Positions 16,282 through 26,134 are shown, counted from the stretch's first letter. The stretch is 64,000 nt of DNA from Pseudomonas mandelii (GCF_900106065.1 NZ_LT629796.1:3937501-4001500), one strand, 5' to 3'. Made by a program: numbers and translations. Notes: a model not told the origin generated them from the letters alone.

Positions 16282-16311
16282 AAAAAAGCCCCGCGTATAG
16301 CAGGGCTTTTT
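16282..16311. terminator. Bidirectional terminator between nrdB and the accessory island
   Basis: An A-run, then GCCC-N11-GGGC, then a T-run, 47 nt downstream of nrdB. It can act on both strands, ending nrdB transcription from the right. It sits at the right edge of the A+T-rich block. Confidence 0.8.
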
Positions 16312-16357
16312 GTGTCTGTGCCCAAGTTTAAAACTTTAGGTCAGCGGGTTGATAAGA

Positions 16358-17608
16358 TCAATCCCAACTCAACGCCCCACCAGTCTGATACTCAATAACC
16401 CGAGTCTCAAAGAAGTTCTTCTCTTTCTTCAAGTCCATAATCTCGCTCATCCAAGGGAACGGGTTAGTCGTCCCTGGATACTCTTCCTTCAAACCAATCT
16501 GGCTCAAACGACGGTTAGCGATGAACTTCAGGTAGTCCTCCATCATCGCCGCGTTCATGCCCAACACGCCGCGAGGCATGGTGTCACGTGCGTATTCGAT
16601 CTCCAGCTGAGTGCCCTGCAGAATCATCTGCGAAGCCTCTTCCTTCATCTCGGCATCCCACAAGTGCGGGTTTTCGATTTTGATCTGGTTGATCACGTCG
16701 ATGCCGAAGTTCAGGTGCATGGATTCGTCGCGCAGGATGTACTGGAACTGCTCGGCGACGCCGGTCATTTTGTTGCGGCGGCCCATGGAGAGGATCTGGG
16801 TGAAGCCGCAATAGAAGAAGATGCCTTCCAGAACGCAGTAGTAGGCGATCAGGTTGCGCAGCAGTTCTTTGTCGGTTTCGACGGTGCCGGTTTCGAACTT
16901 CGGATCGGAGATCGAACGGGTGTATTTGAGGCCCCAGGTGGCTTTTTTCGCGACCGATGGGATCTCGTGGTACATGTTGAAGATCTCGCCTTCATCCATG
17001 GCCAACGATTCGATGCAGTACTGGTAGGCGTGGGTGTGGATCGCTTCCTCGAACGCCTGGCGCAGGATGTACTGGCGGCATTCCGGGTTGGTGATCAGGC
17101 GGTACACGGCCAAGACCAGGTTGTTGGCAACCAGGGAGTCGGCGGTGGAGAAGAAGCCGAGGTTGCGCATCACGATGCGGCGCTCGTCGTCGGTCAGGCC
17201 TTCCGGGTCTTTCCAGAGGGCGATGTCGGCGGTCATGTTGACTTCTTGCGGCATCCAGTGGTTTGCGCAGCCGTCCAGGTATTTCTGCCAGGCCCAGTCG
17301 TACTTGAACGGTACGAGTTGGTTGAGGTCGGCGCGGCAGTTGATCATGCGCTTTTCGTCGACTGCTACACGGGCGGAGGCGCCTTCGAGTTCGGCGAGGC
17401 CTTCGGCGATGTCGAGGTTGTCCAGGGCTGCTTTGGCACGGGCGATGGCGGCAGAGTCGTTCGCGGTAACGGCGCGAGCTTCTTGAGCGGCGACACCACC
17501 AGCGGTGTCGAGTCGGTCCATGTTGGCTTCAGTCGCGTGGCCGGCGTTGGCGCCTTTTACCACGGTCTCGCCGCTGTCTTCTTTGTCGAATTCGTCCCAG
17601 CTCAGCAT
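16358..17608 (-). CDS. nrdB: Class Ia ribonucleotide reductase beta subunit
   Basis: 416 residues, starting [11 protein letters not shown] with AGGAG 9 nt upstream. NrdB carries the di-iron/tyrosyl-radical cofactor that NrdA uses to make deoxyribonucleotides. The conserved ferritin-like core is clear: [40 protein letters not shown] and [19 protein letters not shown] supply the iron ligands. About 90 N-terminal residues rich in Ala, Glu and Asp precede the core. The usual partner nrdA is not next to it or elsewhere in the window. No clear NrdR box was found in the upstream 400 bp by eye. Confidence 0.95.
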   Translation of the reverse strand: MLSWDEFDKEDSGETVVKGANAGHATEANMDRLDTAGGVAAQEARAVTANDSAAIARAKAALDNLDIAEGLAELEGASARVAVDEKRMINCRADLNQLVPFKYDWAWQKYLDGCANHWMPQEVNMTADIALWKDPEGLTDDERRIVMRNLGFFSTADSLVANNLVLAVYRLITNPECRQYILRQAFEEAIHTHAYQYCIESLAMDEGEIFNMYHEIPSVAKKATWGLKYTRSISDPKFETGTVETDKELLRNLIAYYCVLEGIFFYCGFTQILSMGRRNKMTGVAEQFQYILRDESMHLNFGIDVINQIKIENPHLWDAEMKEEASQMILQGTQLEIEYARDTMPRGVLGMNAAMMEDYLKFIANRRLSQIGLKEEYPGTTNPFPWMSEIMDLKKEKNFFETRVIEYQTGGALSWD

Positions 17609-18086
17609 GACGTGTCGTCTCCTGCGTGAGGGCCAGATGCCCGTGTGAAAACTGATTGGTTATTTTTCACACGGCCGTACTGGCCGCGTTGGATAGCGTT
17701 TTTTGCAGCGGTACACGCAGGCAAATAAACATAAATTTTTACGGGGTTCCGAGAGCCTCTGAGGGGCGCAGAAATCGGTGAGGACGTCGGCGTGGGCTTC
17801 AGACTGGCTGTTATCCCTGTAAGGGAATATTGCAGGCCCGTTTAAGCCGGCATTATAGGGAAATTTTTGCGGCCGTGGTGGGGCGAATCCGCGCATGGAG
17901 CGGTCGAGAAGGCGGGTTTTTCGGTCGGAGCGAGGGTTTACAGGGCTTTGGCTGGAGATCGCGGGTTAAGATTTTTTTTCATAAATTTTGATGCGCTACT
18001 TTTTTGTTCAAAAAATAGGCAAAAAAACCGGTTTTTCACTACATGTTGTGTTTTGAATCGGTTTTCGGTGGTTCAAGACACAACTA
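17609..18086. other. nrdB upstream region, no gene seen
   Basis: About 480 bp upstream of nrdB. It contains a G+C-rich part next to nrdB and an A+T-rich part (17970-18060) with several A- and T-runs. I see no convincing coding sequence; the long plus-strand frame here is a composition shadow. It presumably holds the nrdB promoter. A TTATCCCTG sequence at about 17810-17818 resembles a DnaA box only loosely. Confidence 0.4.
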
Positions 18087-18106
18087 AGCCCGACCGAAGC
18101 CGGGCT
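18087..18106 (-). terminator. Terminator-like hairpin after the repeat-protein gene
   Basis: AGCCCG-N8-CGGGCT stem 20 nt downstream of the 94-residue repeat-protein gene, with only a weak T-rich tail. Confidence 0.45.
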
Positions 18107-18125
18107 GTAAAGTCACGCTCGATGA

Positions 18126-18410
18126 TCAGCTCAGGCGTGCCGCACCGACGTGATCGGCGCCATCGGCAGCGAGTTTGGCCGCACCGGTGTGATCGAAGCC
18201 ATCAGCGGCGACTTTGGCGGCGCCGGTGTGATCAAAGCCATCCGAAGCCAGTTTGGCTGCACCGACGTGATCGGCACCATCGGCGGCAAAGGAAGCCGTA
18301 CCGGTACGGTCGTAGCCGTCAGAAGCGACAGTGCGGTCGAAACCGTCAGCAGCGAAGGTGTTGGCGGCCAGAACAGAAAGGGTCAGGGCGAGGATCAGTT
18401 TGGTTTTCAT
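18126..18410 (-). CDS. Small secreted protein made of 13-residue repeats
   Basis: 94 residues; GGAG 8 nt before the ATG. A Sec signal peptide (residues 1-20, cleavage after NTFA) is followed entirely by about six tandem repeats. Four full copies follow the pattern (A/S)DG(F/A)DH(T/V)GAAK(L/V)A, and two more divergent copies (ADGFDRTVA, SDGYDRTGTASFA) precede them. The DNA repeat unit is 39 bp. The conserved DG and D spacing suggests a repetitive fold or calcium-type turns, but I know no function for the family. Similar DG-repeat proteins occur in other Pseudomonas as far as I remember. Confidence 0.8.
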   Translation of the reverse strand: MKTKLILALTLSVLAANTFAADGFDRTVASDGYDRTGTASFAADGADHVGAAKLASDGFDHTGAAKVAADGFDHTGAAKLAADGADHVGAARLS

Positions 18411-18598
18411 GGTAGTGCTCCAGGTTCGTTGGCGTTTTGTGCCTTGGGTATGGAGTGAATGCTACGCCAACTAATTTGATTAAAAAGCGCAAATAAATGC
18501 TTAAAATAATCGTATTAATCGATATGTACGGTTCGGCGCTGCATCAGCCTTGAAAGGGCGGGGCGGATGGGTCGAACCGTTATGAGGCGGGCGGGTGA

Positions 18599-18862
18599 TC
18601 AGCCGTTAGTGCAGCCGTTGCCCATGATGCTGTAGCGCAGGATGTGGCGTTGACCTTGGGAGTCGTCGTATTCCATTTTCACCGGAACAACTTCGCACAC
18701 ATTAGGAACTTCACTCATGGAGATAACTTTGGCGATGTCCAGGTGAGTCGAGTAAGTGTATTCCTCGATGGCGGGTTTCTGCTGTGCGACATCAGTCGGG
18801 ACCTCGTCTGCCATGGCGGTTGCGCACAGGCTGCTGAGGGCCAGAACTAATAAAGCTTTCAT
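18599..18862 (-). CDS. DUF2790 family small periplasmic protein
   Basis: 87 residues from the ATG at 18862; the frame is open further upstream but only this start gives a proper signal peptide (MKALLVLALSSLCATAMA). The mature part has EEYTYSTHLDIAKVIS and VCEVVPVKMEYDDSQG, ending ILRYSIMGNGCTNG, the DUF2790 pattern with two conserved Cys that may form a disulfide. The function is unknown in the family, which is nearly confined to Pseudomonas. Confidence 0.85.
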   Translation of the reverse strand: MKALLVLALSSLCATAMADEVPTDVAQQKPAIEEYTYSTHLDIAKVISMSEVPNVCEVVPVKMEYDDSQGQRHILRYSIMGNGCTNG

Positions 18863-19322
18863 TTCAGATTTACCTTTTAGAGGTCGAATGGGGTCACGCA
18901 ACCTTTTTGGGGTTGCGTGTGGAGCTTGATTAAAGAGTCTTGGATTAACGGCCTTCGTGGGGGCTGCAACTTGGTTAATCACGTTGCCTTGTTGGCGGGC
19001 TGATTTTAGGCGTGGGGGGTGCATTCATATAGGTGGGGTTTTGATAAACACCTTTGACAGATTTCGTAACAATCACCGATTAAGGTGGTAGAAACCGAAC
19101 AATTGGCGATCTCGGTGATGTGGTTTTCTGGTGGGCCGCGTTATCGTTCTTCGCGGGCAAGCCTCGCTCCCACAGGGGGGTGGTGTGCTTTTAGCGGCGC
19201 ATTCCAGGCTTATCACGGTAATTTGTAGGGGCTTGTTACTACCATCGTCGAATGGTTCTATAGGCCCGGCCCGGCTACAACTGGGGCCATACAAAAACAA
19301 CTATTCCACCGAGGTAAGAAAG
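18863..19322. other. Divergent promoter region of the DUF2790 gene and acsA
   Basis: About 460 bp. It holds a single REP element (19150-19176) and otherwise no gene that I can support. The acsA frame stays open upstream to 19131, but this part runs through the REP and is not coding. Confidence 0.5.
19150..19176 (-). repeat. Single REP element upstream of acsA
   Basis: TTCGCGGGCAAGCCTCGCTC followed by CCACAGG is the complement orientation of the Pseudomonas REP core. It is a lone copy about 150 bp before the acsA start. Confidence 0.8.
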
Positions 19323-21278
19323 ATGAGTGCGGCTTCTCTGTATCCCGTTCGTCCCGAGGTTCTGGCCAATACGCTGACTGACGAGGCAACCTACAAAGCC
19401 ATGTACCAGCAGTCGGTCGTCAACCCGGACGGCTTCTGGCGCGAGCAAGCCAAGCGCCTCGACTGGATCAAGCCTTTCACCACGGTGAAGCAAACCTCCT
19501 TCGACGATCACCATGTCGACATCAAATGGTTCGCCGACGGCACCCTCAACGTTTCCTACAACTGCCTCGACCGTCATCTGGCCGAGCGCGGCGATCAAGT
19601 GGCGATCATTTGGGAAGGGGATGACCCGGCCGAAAGCCGCAACATCACCTACCGCGAGCTGCACGAACAAGTCTGCAAGTTCGCCAACGCCTTGCGCGGC
19701 CAGGATGTGCACCGCGGCGACGTGGTGACTATCTATATGCCGATGATCCCCGAAGCCGTGGTCGCCATGCTGGCCTGCACCCGGATCGGCGCGATTCACT
19801 CGGTGGTGTTCGGTGGTTTCTCGCCGGAAGCCCTGGCCGGTCGCATCATCGACTGCAAATCCAAAGTGGTCATCACCGCTGACGAAGGCATTCGTGCCGG
19901 TAAGAAGATCCCGCTCAAGTCCAACGTCGATGACGCGCTGACCAACCCGGAAACCAGCAGCATCCAGAAGGTCATCGTGTGCAAGCGCACTGGTGGCAAC
20001 ATCAAGTGGAACCAGCATCGCGACATCTGGTACGAAGACCTGATGAAAGTGGCGGGCAGTGTCTGCGCGCCGAAAGAGATGGGCGCTGAAGAAGCGCTGT
20101 TCATCCTTTACACCTCCGGTTCGACTGGCAAGCCGAAGGGTGTGCAGCACACCACCGGCGGTTACTTGCTGTACGCCGCCATGACCCACGAGCGCGTGTT
20201 CGACTACCGCCCGGGCGAAGTTTACTGGTGCACCGCCGACGTCGGCTGGGTCACTGGCCACAGCTATATCGTCTATGGCCCATTGGCCAACGGCGCAACC
20301 ACGCTGCTGTTCGAAGGCGTGCCGAACTATCCGGACATCACCCGGGTGGCGAAGATCGTCGACAAGCACAAGGTCAACATCCTCTACACCGCACCGACCG
20401 CGATCCGCGCGATGATGGCGTCGGGTCAAGCCGCTGTTGAAGGTGCTGATGGCAGCAGTTTGCGTCTGTTGGGTTCGGTGGGTGAGCCGATCAACCCGGA
20501 AGCCTGGGACTGGTACTACAAGAATGTGGGCAAGTCCCGTTGCCCGATCGTCGACACCTGGTGGCAGACCGAAACCGGCGGCAACATGATGAGCCCGCTG
20601 CCGGGCGCCCACGCCCTCAAGCCGGGTTCGGCGGCGCGTCCGTTCTTCGGCGTGGTGCCAGCGTTGGTCGACAACCTGGGCAACATCATCGAAGGCGTGG
20701 CCGAAGGCAACCTGGTGATTCTCGATTCGTGGCCAGGCCAGGCGCGCACGCTGTACGGCGACCATGACCGCTTCGTCGACACCTACTTCAAGACCTTCCG
20801 TGGCATGTACTTCACCGGTGACGGCGCACGTCGCGATGAAGACGGTTACTACTGGATCACCGGGCGTGTGGACGACGTGCTCAACGTGTCCGGCCACCGC
20901 ATGGGCACCGCCGAGATCGAAAGCGCGATGGTTGCGCACCCGAAAGTTGCCGAAGCGGCCGTGGTCGGTGTGCCGCACGACATCAAGGGGCAGGGCATTT
21001 ATGTCTACGTCACGTTGATCGCGGGTGAAGAGCCGAGCGAGCAACTGCGTCTGGAACTGAAAAACTGGGTGCGTAAAGAGATCGGTCCGATTGCTTCGCC
21101 GGACGTGATCCAGTGGGCACCGGGGCTGCCGAAAACCCGTTCGGGCAAGATCATGCGCCGGATCCTGCGCAAGATTGCGACCGCCGAATACGATGGGTTG
21201 GGTGATATCTCCACCTTGGCGGATCCGGGTGTGGTGCAGCATTTGATTGATGAGCACAAGATCATGAATGTCGCTTAA
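19323..21278 (+). CDS. acsA: Acetyl-CoA synthetase
   Basis: 651 residues from the ATG at 19323, preceded by GAGG 8 nt upstream. It converts acetate, ATP and CoA to acetyl-CoA for growth on acetate. The AMP-forming signature [20 protein letters not shown] (about 263-282) is followed by [13 protein letters not shown] and [20 protein letters not shown]. The C-terminal [17 protein letters not shown] contains the Lys that is acetylated in this family to switch off activity. The length is the normal one for Acs. A strong terminator follows, so it is probably monocistronic. Confidence 0.96.
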   Translation: MSAASLYPVRPEVLANTLTDEATYKAMYQQSVVNPDGFWREQAKRLDWIKPFTTVKQTSFDDHHVDIKWFADGTLNVSYNCLDRHLAERGDQVAIIWEGDDPAESRNITYRELHEQVCKFANALRGQDVHRGDVVTIYMPMIPEAVVAMLACTRIGAIHSVVFGGFSPEALAGRIIDCKSKVVITADEGIRAGKKIPLKSNVDDALTNPETSSIQKVIVCKRTGGNIKWNQHRDIWYEDLMKVAGSVCAPKEMGAEEALFILYTSGSTGKPKGVQHTTGGYLLYAAMTHERVFDYRPGEVYWCTADVGWVTGHSYIVYGPLANGATTLLFEGVPNYPDITRVAKIVDKHKVNILYTAPTAIRAMMASGQAAVEGADGSSLRLLGSVGEPINPEAWDWYYKNVGKSRCPIVDTWWQTETGGNMMSPLPGAHALKPGSAARPFFGVVPALVDNLGNIIEGVAEGNLVILDSWPGQARTLYGDHDRFVDTYFKTFRGMYFTGDGARRDEDGYYWITGRVDDVLNVSGHRMGTAEIESAMVAHPKVAEAAVVGVPHDIKGQGIYVYVTLIAGEEPSEQLRLELKNWVRKEIGPIASPDVIQWAPGLPKTRSGKIMRRILRKIATAEYDGLGDISTLADPGVVQHLIDEHKIMNVA

Positions 21279-21297
21279 CCGACATCTCTGAGTCAGT

Positions 21298-21337
21298 AAA
21301 AGCCCCATCCGGTGTTGTGCCGGATGGGGCTTTTTTT
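21298..21337 (+). terminator. acsA terminator
   Basis: AGCCCCATCCGG stem with a TGTTGTG loop and the exact complementary arm, followed by a run of seven T. It is a textbook Rho-independent terminator 20 nt after acsA. Confidence 0.92.
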
Positions 21338-21370
21338 GTCTGAGGTTTTTGTGTTGGCCGGTCGGGCCTC

Positions 21371-21463
21371 ATCGCTAGAAGGCTAGCTCCCACAGAGGGA
21401 ACTGCGCTCGTTTCAAATTGCGAATCCCCTGGAGATCCCTGTGGGAGCTAGCCTGCTAGCGAT
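21371..21463. repeat. Inverted REP pair (REPIN-like)
   Basis: TCGCTAGAAGGCTAGCTCCC is matched by an inverted copy GGGAGCTAGCCTGCTAGCGA about 45 bp later. It is the 'GGGAGC' variant of the Pseudomonas REP, different from the 'GTAGGAGC' variant seen elsewhere in the window. Confidence 0.85.
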
Positions 21464-21978
21464 GGCGATCTGTCAGGCACTCAATAAACAACGCCCAATA
21501 ATTATCGACTTCACTTGTAGGTGCTTTCCCACTGTTACCCGCCACCCTTCAAGTAACTGAATGTGTAACCGCGCGCTCCGATGCGGGGCATTGGGAAACG
21601 CCAACCCCCACTCCCGGGCCTCTCCAGCCCGGCTAAAAAATAAGACACAACGCTGCGCTTGCCGGATTAGAAGGGTTTGCCAATAATAGGCCCGCAATTT
21701 GCAGCAGTGATCGGTTCACTGTCTTTTGCTCTTGCATGAATTTGCAGGGCTGTCAACGCGCTCAAGCGGCTTTCTCGGTGCATCTGTAATTAGTTGTCGC
21801 ATTGAAGAAATATCGGCTTCGGGCCTGTCGTTAGAATGCCGATCACTCGCTCGTTGTGGCTCGCGTTGAAAAAAGCGCGCGGTTCCTACGACGCAGCACC
21901 GCTTTGCGGTTCCACTCATTCGCATATTGGGCTGTCGCTCACTCTGCCGTTTTAGCCCTTTACCGATGGAGTCCCAAG
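21464..21978. other. aotJ upstream region
   Basis: About 515 bp without a gene that I can support. Near its 3' end lie two matches to the ArgR half-site (21795 and 21826). The upstream part (21480-21720) shows nothing I recognise; a minus-strand frame there has no typical protein features. Confidence 0.45.
21795..21831 (+). promoter_or_regulatory. Candidate ArgR binding region of the aot operon
   Basis: TGTCGC-N8-AA at 21795-21810 matches the half-site described for the Pseudomonas ArgR regulator. A weaker direct copy, TGTCGT, lies at 21826-21831, 31 bp downstream. The pair is about 150-180 bp before aotJ. ArgR is known to induce aot transcription in P. aeruginosa. Confidence 0.55.
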
Positions 21979-22752
21979 ATGAAGAAACTCGTGCTGCTTG
22001 GCGCCCTGGCACTGTCCGTGCTGTCCCTGCCGACTTTCGCTGATGAAAAACCTCTGAAAATCGGTATCGAAGCGGCTTACCCTCCGTTTGCTTCCAAAGC
22101 ACCGGACGGCAGCATTGTTGGTTTTGACTACGACATCGGCAACGCTCTGTGCGAAGAGATGAAGGTCAAGTGCACTTGGGTCGAGCAAGAGTTCGACGGT
22201 CTGATCCCGGCGCTCAAAGTGCGCAAGATCGACGCGATCCTGTCGTCCATGTCGATCACTGAAGACCGCAAGAAATCCGTGGACTTCACCAACAAGTACT
22301 ACAACACCCCGGCGCGCCTGGTCATGAAGGCCGGCACTCAAGTCAGCGAAGGCCTGACTGAGCTCAAGGGCAAAAACATCGGCGTGCAACGTGGTTCGAT
22401 CCACGAGCGTTTCGCCCGCGAAGTCCTGGCCCCGCTGGGTGCCGAGATCAAGCCTTACGGTTCGCAGAACGAAATCTATCTTGACGTGGCCGCTGGCCGC
22501 CTCGACGGCACCGTGGCAGACGCTACGCTGCTCGATGACGGTTTCCTGAAAACCGACGCTGGCAAAGGTTTCGCCTTCGTTGGCCCGGCCTTCACCGACG
22601 TCAAATACTTCGGCGACGGCGTGGGTATCGCGGTTCGCAAGGGCGACGCGCTGAAAGACAAGATCAACACCGCGATCGCTGCCATTCGCGAGAACGGCAA
22701 GTACAAGCAAATCCAGGACAAATACTTCGCCTTCGACATCTACGGCAAGTAA
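21979..22752 (+). CDS. aotJ: Arginine/ornithine ABC transporter substrate-binding protein
   Basis: 257 residues from the ATG at 21979. A signal peptide (1-20, cleaved after PTFA) is followed by the type-3 solute-binding fold: [60 protein letters not shown] and the Arg-binding region [18 protein letters not shown]. It is the first gene of the block aotJQMOP-argR, in the order known from P. aeruginosa. It captures arginine and ornithine in the periplasm. A terminator-like hairpin separates it from aotQ, which would favour excess binding protein over permease. Confidence 0.92.
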   Translation: MKKLVLLGALALSVLSLPTFADEKPLKIGIEAAYPPFASKAPDGSIVGFDYDIGNALCEEMKVKCTWVEQEFDGLIPALKVRKIDAILSSMSITEDRKKSVDFTNKYYNTPARLVMKAGTQVSEGLTELKGKNIGVQRGSIHERFAREVLAPLGAEIKPYGSQNEIYLDVAAGRLDGTVADATLLDDGFLKTDAGKGFAFVGPAFTDVKYFGDGVGIAVRKGDALKDKINTAIAAIRENGKYKQIQDKYFAFDIYGK

Positions 22753-22773
22753 CACGTCCCGGCGACAAGTCCG

Positions 22774-22817
22774 AAATGGCGCAAGCAACAGGATCTCTGA
22801 GGTTTGCGCCATTTTTT
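22774..22817 (+). terminator. Partial terminator/attenuator between aotJ and aotQ
   Basis: AAATGGCGCAA and its exact complement, separated by 19 nt, are followed by a T-run. It lies inside the operon between the binding protein and the permeases, a common device that reduces downstream transcription. Confidence 0.75.
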
Positions 22818-22843
22818 CATCCCAACATTCGAGGACCTGAATC

Positions 22844-23533
22844 ATGTTGAAAGGCTACGGGGCTGTCATCCTCGATGGCGCATGGCTGACGCTTCAGCTC
22901 GCCTTGTCCTCCATGGTCCTGGCCATCTTTCTGGGCCTGATCGGCGTGGCATTGCGTCTGTCGCCGGTTCGCTGGCTGGCCTGGCTGGGCGACCTGTATT
23001 CCACGGTGATCCGCGGTATTCCCGATCTGGTACTGATCCTGCTGATTTTCTACGGTGGTCAGGACCTGCTCAACCGCGTGGCACCGATGCTCGGCTTTGA
23101 CGACTACATCGACCTGAACCCGCTGGCCGCCGGTATCGGCACCTTGGGTTTCATCTTCGGTGCGTACCTGTCGGAAACCTTCCGCGGCGCCTTCATGGCG
23201 ATCCCCAAAGGTCAGGCAGAAGCCGGCATGGCCTACGGCATGAGCAGTTTCCAGGTGTTCTTCCGGGTTTTGGTGCCGCAGATGATCCGTCTGGCCATTC
23301 CGGGCTTCACCAACAACTGGCTGGTACTGACCAAGGCCACCGCGCTGATTTCGGTGGTGGGTCTGCAAGACATGATGTTCAAGGCCAAGCAGGCGGCAGA
23401 CGCCACCCGCGAGCCTTTCACCTTCTTCCTCGCAGTGGCGGCGATGTACCTGGTGATTACCAGTGTCTCGTTGCTGGCATTGCGTCACCTTGAGAAGCGC
23501 TACTCGGTAGGCGTAAGGGCGGCTGATCTATGA
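22844..23533 (+). CDS. aotQ: Arginine/ornithine ABC transporter permease, HisQ type
   Basis: 229 residues with about five hydrophobic segments. It carries the inner-membrane binding-protein-dependent transport signature: AYLSETFRGAFMAIPKGQAE then AGMAYGMSSFQVFFRVLVPQ, the EAA loop that docks the ATPase. The N-terminal GAWLTLQLALSSMVLAIFLG is typical of the His/Glu/Gln/Arg permease family. It pairs with AotM, whose ATG overlaps this gene's stop codon (ATGA). Confidence 0.92.
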   Translation: MLKGYGAVILDGAWLTLQLALSSMVLAIFLGLIGVALRLSPVRWLAWLGDLYSTVIRGIPDLVLILLIFYGGQDLLNRVAPMLGFDDYIDLNPLAAGIGTLGFIFGAYLSETFRGAFMAIPKGQAEAGMAYGMSSFQVFFRVLVPQMIRLAIPGFTNNWLVLTKATALISVVGLQDMMFKAKQAADATREPFTFFLAVAAMYLVITSVSLLALRHLEKRYSVGVRAADL

Positions 23534-24228
23534 TCTTCGACTACAACGTCATTTGGGAGGCCTTGCCGCTGTACTTCGGCGGCCTGGTGACCACCCTCAA
23601 ATTGCTCGCGCTGTCGCTGTTTTTCGGCCTGCTGTGTGCGTTGCCGCTGGGCTTGATGCGCGTCTCCAAGAACGCCGTCGTCAACATGACGGCCTGGCTC
23701 TACACCTACGTGATCCGCGGCACGCCGATGCTGGTGCAGCTGTTCTTGATCTACTACGGTCTGGCGCAGTTCGAAGCGGTACGTGAAAGCTTCTTGTGGC
23801 CGTGGCTGTCCAGTGCAACGTTCTGTGCGTGCCTGGCCTTTGCGATCAACACCAGCGCCTACACCGCCGAAATCATCGCCGGCAGCCTGCGCGCCACGCC
23901 GAACGGCGAGATCGAAGCGGCCAAGGCCATGGGCATGTCGCGCTACAAAATGTACAAGCGCATCCTGCTGCCATCGGCTCTGCGCCGGGCGCTGCCGCAG
24001 TACAGCAACGAAGTGATCATGATGCTGCAGACCACCAGTCTGGCGTCCATCGTGACCCTGATCGACATCACCGGCGCCGCGCGCACGGTCAACGCTCAGT
24101 ACTACTTGCCGTTCGAAGCGTACATCACGGCCGGCGTGTTCTATCTGTGCCTGACCTTCATTCTGGTGAAGCTGTTCAAACTGGCCGAGCGCCGCTGGCT
24201 GGGCTATCTGGCCCCGCGGAAGCACTGA
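23530..24228 (+). CDS. aotM: Arginine/ornithine ABC transporter permease, HisM type
   Basis: 232 residues, overlapping aotQ by four bases. It has the same family architecture: GLVTTLKLLALSLFFGLLCA at the N terminus, YVIRGTPMLVQLFLIYYGLA, and the EAA loop NGEIEAAKAMGMSRYKMYKR. With AotQ it forms the heterodimeric membrane channel. Translational coupling through the overlap would keep the two subunits equal. Confidence 0.93.
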   Translation: MIFDYNVIWEALPLYFGGLVTTLKLLALSLFFGLLCALPLGLMRVSKNAVVNMTAWLYTYVIRGTPMLVQLFLIYYGLAQFEAVRESFLWPWLSSATFCACLAFAINTSAYTAEIIAGSLRATPNGEIEAAKAMGMSRYKMYKRILLPSALRRALPQYSNEVIMMLQTTSLASIVTLIDITGAARTVNAQYYLPFEAYITAGVFYLCLTFILVKLFKLAERRWLGYLAPRKH

Positions 24229-24229
24229 T

Positions 24230-25342
24230 ATGGAACGCATCGATCACGTATTGCCGTGGAACCACCTGGGCAGCGAGCGCCAGATCTCGGTGTTCCGCTT
24301 CGGCAGTGGCGAGCGCAAGGCCTACATCCAGGCCAGCCTCCACGCCGATGAACTGCCGGGAATGCGCACGGCCTGGGAGCTTAAAAAGCGCCTGGCCGAA
24401 CTCGAAACCCAAGGCCTGCTCAACGGCGTGATCGAGCTGGTGCCGGTGGCCAATCCACTGGGCCTCGGTCAACTGTTGCAAGGCAGCCATCAAGGTCGTT
24501 TCGAAGCGGGCAGCGGCAAGAATTTCAACCGCGATTTCGTCGAGCTGAGCGCGCCAGTGGCCGCTGAGCTGGACGGGCACCTGGGCGATGATCTGCACGC
24601 CAATATCCGCTTGATCCGCCAAGCCATGAGCGACGCACTGGCGGCATTGCCTCCGGCGGCGAGTCAGTTGCAAGGCATGCAGCGCATCTTGCTCAGCCAC
24701 GCGTGCACCGCTGATGTCGTGCTGGATTTGCATTGCGATGCCGAAGCGGCGCTGCACATGTACGCCTTGCCGCAACACTGGCCGCAATGGCGTTCGCTGG
24801 CCGCGCACCTGAATGTGAAAGTGGGGCTGCTGGCGGAAGATTCCGGCGGCAGTTCCTTTGACGAGGCGTGCTCGCTGCCGTGGCTGCGTTTGTCGCGTCA
24901 GTTCCCGGATGCGCAGATTCCGCTGGCCTGTCTGGCGACAACCATCGAACTGGGTGGTCAGGCTGATACCGGTCGCGCGGACGCCGAGGCTTATGCCGAA
25001 GGCATTCTGGCGTTCCTCGCCGAGCAAGGCTTGATCAGCGGCGAATGGCCCAAGCCTGCGCAAGAGGCGTGCGAAGGCATGCCGTTCGAGGGCACCGAGT
25101 TGCTGTTCGCGCCGCACCCGGGTGTGATCAGCTTTTTGCGTAAACCCGGTGAGTGGATCGAAGCCGGTGACGAGATTTTCGAAGTGATCGATCCGTTATC
25201 GGATCGGGTCAGCACGGTGTGTGCTGGTACGTCCGGGGTGCTGTTTGCCATTGAACGGCTGCGTTATGCCCAACCCGGTTTCTGGCTGGCCAAGGTGGCG
25301 GGGCGCGAAGCGCTGCGTCACGGGCGCTTGCTCAACGACTGA
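24230..25342 (+). CDS. aotO: AstE/AspA-type zinc-peptidase-like protein of the aot operon
   Basis: 370 residues, starting one base after the aotM stop. It belongs to the M14-type succinylglutamate desuccinylase/aspartoacylase superfamily: YIQASLHADELPGM supplies the first His and Glu metal ligands, GKNFNRDF is the Arg-containing substrate motif, and DLHCDAEAALHMY gives the second His. In P. aeruginosa the gene in this position (aotO) is reported not to be needed for transport and its substrate is unclear. The C-terminal part (ISFLRKPGEWIEAGDEIFEV) resembles a beta-barrel domain of this family. Confidence 0.85.
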   Translation: MERIDHVLPWNHLGSERQISVFRFGSGERKAYIQASLHADELPGMRTAWELKKRLAELETQGLLNGVIELVPVANPLGLGQLLQGSHQGRFEAGSGKNFNRDFVELSAPVAAELDGHLGDDLHANIRLIRQAMSDALAALPPAASQLQGMQRILLSHACTADVVLDLHCDAEAALHMYALPQHWPQWRSLAAHLNVKVGLLAEDSGGSSFDEACSLPWLRLSRQFPDAQIPLACLATTIELGGQADTGRADAEAYAEGILAFLAEQGLISGEWPKPAQEACEGMPFEGTELLFAPHPGVISFLRKPGEWIEAGDEIFEVIDPLSDRVSTVCAGTSGVLFAIERLRYAQPGFWLAKVAGREALRHGRLLND

Positions 25343-25369
25343 CTGACTGTTTTTGTGAGAACCGACCGC

Positions 25370-26134
25370 ATGTACAAACTTGAAGTCCAAGACCTGCATA
25401 AACGCTATGGCAGTCACGAAGTGCTCAAGGGCGTGTCCCTGAAAGCGGCGGCTGGTGATGTGATCAGCATCATCGGCTCCAGTGGCTCTGGCAAAAGTAC
25501 TTTTCTGCGCTGCATCAACCTGCTCGAGCAGCCGCACGCGGGCAAGATTCTGCTCAACAACGAAGAGCTGAAACTGGTGGCGAACAAGGACGGCGCGCTG
25601 AAAGCGGCTGACCCGAAACAGCTGCAACGCATGCGCTCGCGCCTGTCGATGGTGTTCCAGCATTTCAACCTGTGGTCGCACATGACCGCGCTGGAAAACA
25701 TCATGGAAGCGCCGGTTCACGTGCTGGGCATGTCCAAGGCCGAGGCCCGTGAAAAAGCCGAGCACTACCTGAACAAGGTCGGCGTGGCCCATCGTAAAGA
25801 CGCTTACCCGGGCCACATGTCCGGCGGCGAGCAGCAGCGCGTGGCGATTGCCCGTGCGCTGGCGATGGAGCCTGAGGTGATGCTGTTCGACGAACCGACC
25901 TCGGCCCTCGACCCGGAACTGGTCGGCGACGTACTGAAAGTGATGCAGGCCCTGGCGCTGGAAGGCCGGACCATGGTCGTGGTGACGCACGAAATGGGCT
26001 TCGCCCGTGAAGTGTCGAATCAGCTGGTGTTCCTGCACAAAGGTATCGTTGAAGAAAGCGGCAACCCGCGTGAAGTGCTGGTCAATCCACAGTCTGAACG
26101 CTTGCAGCAATTCCTGTCGGGCAGCCTGAAGTAA
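25370..26134 (+). CDS. aotP: Arginine/ornithine ABC transporter ATP-binding protein
   Basis: 254 residues from the ATG at 25370; an in-frame GTG at 25355 would add five residues and is less likely. All ABC motifs are present: Walker [15 protein letters not shown], signature [19 protein letters not shown], Walker [17 protein letters not shown] and the switch His in [12 protein letters not shown]. Length and sequence are typical of amino-acid importer ATPases (HisP/ArtP type). It energises the AotQ/AotM channel. Confidence 0.93.
   Translation: MYKLEVQDLHKRYGSHEVLKGVSLKAAAGDVISIIGSSGSGKSTFLRCINLLEQPHAGKILLNNEELKLVANKDGALKAADPKQLQRMRSRLSMVFQHFNLWSHMTALENIMEAPVHVLGMSKAEAREKAEHYLNKVGVAHRKDAYPGHMSGGEQQRVAIARALAMEPEVMLFDEPTSALDPELVGDVLKVMQALALEGRTMVVVTHEMGFAREVSNQLVFLHKGIVEESGNPREVLVNPQSERLQQFLSGSLK

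Noticed and set aside
16349..17629. 426-codon open frame antisense to nrdB
   Set aside because: It mirrors nrdB over its full length and reads through the nrdB upstream region; the product looks like random antisense translation.
17867..18415. 182-codon plus-strand frame over the repeat-protein gene
   Set aside because: Its RRHRRDR-type repeats are the antisense reading of the 39-bp repeats of the minus-strand gene.
19275..21308. 677-codon open frame antisense to acsA
   Set aside because: Composition shadow of acsA with His/Arg/Asp-rich translation and no ribosome-binding site or domain.
21473..21697. 74-codon minus-strand frame upstream of aotJ
   Set aside because: No ribosome-binding site, no recognisable features, and it starts next to a REP pair; likely chance.
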